Positions 36,007-38,507 of a stretch of DNA of 38,507 nt are shown one piece after another; the first letter of the stretch is position 1, and each line of letters opens with the position of its first letter. Below the pieces are notes generated by a model. It did no database searches and was not told where the DNA came from. It was given only the letters and a program-made list of their open reading frames with translations. The stretch comes from Sideroxydans sp. (GTDB lineage Bacteria; Pseudomonadota; Gammaproteobacteria; Burkholderiales; Gallionellaceae), in contig JAQUAD010000027.1 of NCBI GenBank assembly GCA_028687425.1, forward strand, positions 1-38,507, read 5' to 3'. Both the position numbers and the translations under genes were made by a program.

Positions 36007-36701
36007 GTGCATTGTTATTGGCGAGAGATCGCCTTATTACACTTGGATTGATCCTGACGATGGTGGTGAGCATGAGTGCATGCTCAGAGAGCTGGAAAGA
36101 AGAAGTGATGCTGCATGACGGCAACAAAATCATCGTAAAGCGTTCGCAAAGTTTTGGTGGCTCTCGTGAACTTGGGCAAGGTGCGCCGATTAAGGAGCAA
36201 GAGATTAGCTTTACGGTACCCGGCAATGATAAAGAAATCACTTTCAAGAATGAATTCAGCGAAGACGTTGGGCGAGCCAATTTCACATTACTTGCTTTGC
36301 ATATCTTGAACGGCACAGCTTACATCGTGGTTGAGCCTCTAGGGTGCATGTCCTACAACAAGTGGGGCAGACCAAATCCGCCCTACGTCATTTTCAAGCA
36401 CGATGGGAATACGTGGCAACGCGTCACCATGCAAGAGTTACCGCTTGAGTTTAAGGACATCAATCTAGTGATTAACACAAAAAGCCATGCGGATGAATTG
36501 GTCGCATCTTCTATTGTTTCAGCGGAGCGTGTTCGAAAGTTGAACAGCAGCCTTACCCAGCCGGAATTCAAAACAATTCTGAAGGAGAACATTGAAAACG
36601 CGGGGGGCGAGAGGTGTGGTGAGATGGTTTTTTACAAAGGGATGTGGGTTGGAGTAGGTGATTCTATTGGCAAGCGCATGATGGATCGCAAGACAAAATA
36701 A
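36003..36701 (+). CDS. Hypothetical lipoprotein
   Basis: The 232-residue protein has a signal sequence and lipobox ending MSAC (Cys at about residue 27), followed by Ser at +2, which would send it to the outer membrane. The mature part is a beta-rich, mostly polar domain of unknown family with two further cysteines (in [15 protein letters not shown] and GERCGEM). The AT content is higher than in the upstream genes, suggesting different ancestry. It overlaps the preceding membrane protein gene by 4 bases and is followed 29 bases later by the RTX protein gene. A role in surface display or immunity to the cargo is speculative. Confidence 0.65.
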   Translation: MSALLLARDRLITLGLILTMVVSMSACSESWKEEVMLHDGNKIIVKRSQSFGGSRELGQGAPIKEQEISFTVPGNDKEITFKNEFSEDVGRANFTLLALHILNGTAYIVVEPLGCMSYNKWGRPNPPYVIFKHDGNTWQRVTMQELPLEFKDINLVINTKSHADELVASSIVSAERVRKLNSSLTQPEFKTILKENIENAGGERCGEMVFYKGMWVGVGDSIGKRMMDRKTK

Positions 36702-36730
36702 ATTTTGAAAAATTTCAGGGAGAAATAATC

Positions 36731-38507
36731 ATGGCTACTCAAATTGACCTCGCACTGATGGCTGGCGCAGCTTATGTTTCCACACGCCCTTTTGATAAAA
36801 ATAAATTTCCGATACCTGATGGTTGGTTTGAAGTTCCCGCTTCACATGCTAATGACCCTGCTACTGGTTTTGAAGCCTCCACCTTCACCAACGTCAGCGA
36901 ATATGTCATCTCCTTTGCAGGCACCTACGACAAATCCGCAGCCGACCTAGCCGCTGATGCCAACTTGGGAACGGGAGTTATTCACGATCAGCTCATTCAG
37001 GCTGCCGAGTATTACTTGCAAGTAAAAGCTAGCGCACCAGTGGGAGCCAATATCACGCTGACAGGGCACAGCTTGGGGGGCGGCTTGGCTGCTTTGTTGG
37101 CAGTGTTTTTTGGTGAAGCAGCAACAACATTTGACCAAGCACCGTTTCGCAACGCTGCAAATCTGGTCGTAGCCACGGCATTGCGAAGTACGTTGTCAAA
37201 TAGTTTTTCTGCTGCGGAACTGTTTTCGCTGGATAAGTTCATTTGGTCGTTCGATCCATTGGGTGTGGGGTGGTCGAATTACGGCCTTGATGCACGTGAA
37301 GCAAATGTCACCAGCCTGAGCGTTCAGGGTGAATTCCTATCTGCAGGGTCTTTGCTCAGAATCGGTACAGAACTTCCTTCACTGCAGCATGGCGAATACT
37401 TTGATCCTTTCAGCCTACATTCTCATGCATTGCTTACTGCCTTTTTGCAGAGCGATGCTTTCCGACAAATGACAAGTAGGCTGCCGTCTTTGCTGGACGT
37501 GATTTTTGATACAAATATATTTTCTCATCCGACTGATACGGGCGATCAAAACTTCCTTGAGCTCCTCGTCCGCCACCAAACAGGCGGCGTTGATGGAGTG
37601 CCTGTGGGTGGTGACCACTTGCTCGATCGCTTCACGACAGATCTAGATACATTGGCAACAGCCGGTGGAAAAAACACCTACCGCGATCTGGGCAAAGCCC
37701 TCATCGCCTTTGCGATGGAAAAGTACTACAGCGAAGACCCCGCCATTGATCCCAATGCCCAGCAACAACTCTTCGAAGCGGTAACAGGCGGCCTGCAATT
37801 CGACACCACCCGCATCAATGCCAACATCACGCAAGCAAAAGGCTACGCGCAATACTTCACCAGCTACCTCAACACCGATGTGCTGTTCACCGCCGAAGAG
37901 CGCAGCCAGATACGCAGCAAGATCGCCGACTTGCACGACTGGAGCGTTGCAGTTGGTACTGGCGGCATGACCGCGACAGACAGCAAGAACAACGGCGCCT
38001 TCATGCTGGGCGAAGCCGGGGCAGACAATCTCACCGGCGGGACAGGCGATGACCTGCTCGTAGGCGGACAAGGCAACGACACGCTGGACGGCGGCGACGG
38101 TGCAGACACCCTTCTGGGCGGCGCAGATTCGGATACGCTGAAGGGCGGCGCAGGTGGCGACAAACTCATCGGCGGCAAAGGCAACGACACGCTGGAAGGC
38201 GGTTCCGGCAACGACACTTACATCTACAAAACCGGCGATGGCTCTGACACCATCACCGACACAGACGGCCAAGGCACGATCAAATACGACGGCACCGGAC
38301 TATCCGGCGGCATAGGCGGCGACAGCGAAGGCAAACTCCAAAAAGCCACCAAAGCCGGCACCTTCAAGAGCGCAGACGGAAAATACACCTACGAATGGGG
38401 AGGCGAGGGGACTGATCTCACCATCAACGGCAACATCACCATCAAAAATTTCCAGAACGGCAAACTTGGCATATCCCTGCTGGAGCGGAAAAAAATCGAC
38501 ACGCCCA
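36731..38507 (+). CDS. RTX lipase-like secreted protein (3' end beyond window)
   Basis: The visible 592 residues begin [15 protein letters not shown] without a signal peptide, as expected for a type I secretion substrate. The N-terminal part is an alpha/beta hydrolase-like domain with the nucleophile motif TGHSLGGG (Ser114). About 10 RTX calcium-binding nonapeptides (GGxGxDxLx) run from about residue 427 to 490, for example GGTGDDLLV and GGKGNDTLE, followed by a beta region and the cut end. The predicted activity is an extracellular lipase or esterase. The type I exporter and adaptor genes upstream are its likely secretion route. The start has a good ribosome site (AGGGAGAAATAATC). The C-terminal secretion signal lies outside the window. 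Confidence 0.88.
   Translation, partial: MATQIDLALMAGAAYVSTRPFDKNKFPIPDGWFEVPASHANDPATGFEASTFTNVSEYVISFAGTYDKSAADLAADANLGTGVIHDQLIQAAEYYLQVKASAPVGANITLTGHSLGGGLAALLAVFFGEAATTFDQAPFRNAANLVVATALRSTLSNSFSAAELFSLDKFIWSFDPLGVGWSNYGLDAREANVTSLSVQGEFLSAGSLLRIGTELPSLQHGEYFDPFSLHSHALLTAFLQSDAFRQMTSRLPSLLDVIFDTNIFSHPTDTGDQNFLELLVRHQTGGVDGVPVGGDHLLDRFTTDLDTLATAGGKNTYRDLGKALIAFAMEKYYSEDPAIDPNAQQQLFEAVTGGLQFDTTRINANITQAKGYAQYFTSYLNTDVLFTAEERSQIRSKIADLHDWSVAVGTGGMTATDSKNNGAFMLGEAGADNLTGGTGDDLLVGGQGNDTLDGGDGADTLLGGADSDTLKGGAGGDKLIGGKGNDTLEGGSGNDTYIYKTGDGSDTITDTDGQGTIKYDGTGLSGGIGGDSEGKLQKATKAGTFKSADGKYTYEWGGEGTDLTINGNITIKNFQNGKLGISLLERKKIDTP

Noticed and set aside
38020-38230. Tandem DNA repeat or CRISPR-like array
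   Set aside because: The regular spacing comes from the 9-residue RTX calcium-binding repeats of the coding sequence; there are no identical repeats with unique spacers.

Overview
The window looks like the chromosome of a Gram-negative betaproteobacterium. The evidence is closest-family resemblance of the housekeeping proteins, HU, tRNA-Lys, the Czc-type efflux set with its DUF3240 partner, and high GC in most of the window. A Gallionellaceae/Nitrosomonadales-like host is my best guess, but I cannot fix the genus from sequence alone. Most genes are ordinary chromosomal genes in tight operons with 4-base start/stop overlaps. Base composition turns AT-richer around 30.0-30.6 kb, 33.4-33.6 kb and 36.0-37.6 kb.

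Layout. 1-3081 (minus): stress and maintenance operon bcp, phoH-like, gst, msrB, yciB (cut by the window edge). 3198-4593 (plus): tadA, an L,D-transpeptidase without signal peptide, and a GNAT acetyltransferase. 4600-6296 (minus): ygfZ and a CbiM-like permease. 6367-8481 (plus): peptide ABC substrate-binding lipoprotein. 8491-12332: ECF sigma factor and its membrane anti-sigma (minus), divergent from a Met/Lys-rich exported peptide, a Tat-exported MsrB and a DipZ/DsbD-like electron carrier (plus). 12338-13625 (minus): FrnE-like DsbA-family protein and a Rossmann oxidoreductase. 13753-18070 (plus): two peptide ABC permeases and a fused double ATPase. 18180-19200 (plus): a yqjD/yqjE/yqjK-like trio. 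19191-24172 (minus): MltD-like transglycosylase, acs and an HD-GYP phosphodiesterase. 24271-30003 (minus): a CzcBA-DUF3240-CzcC-like efflux operon. 30255-30963: tRNA-Lys(CUU) and HU. 31096-38507 (plus): type I secretion cassette with an ABC exporter broken by an amber codon, an HlyD-type adaptor, three genes of unknown function and an RTX lipase-like protein running off the window.

The most interesting unit is 8491-12332. A SigF/NrsF-type sigma/anti-sigma pair faces a gene for a secreted peptide in which about one residue in five is methionine. That gene is followed by a periplasmic methionine sulfoxide reductase and a transmembrane thiol-electron carrier. A sequence GTAACT-N16-CGAA, matching the SigF-type promoter as I recall it, lies directly upstream of the peptide gene. 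Together these suggest an inducible cycle in which a sacrificial methionine peptide absorbs reactive chlorine or other oxidants in the periplasm, and MsrB, fed through the DipZ-like protein, regenerates it. The known relative is the SigF/NrsF/MrpX/YedY1 hypochlorite system of Azospira suillum; here the molybdoenzyme YedY1 and its partner are replaced by MsrB plus a DipZ-like protein.

Other points of note are the in-frame amber codon between the membrane and ATPase parts of the type I exporter, a diverged second copy of the last codons of acs just downstream of acs, and the separation of the peptide-binding protein from its permeases by the redox island.
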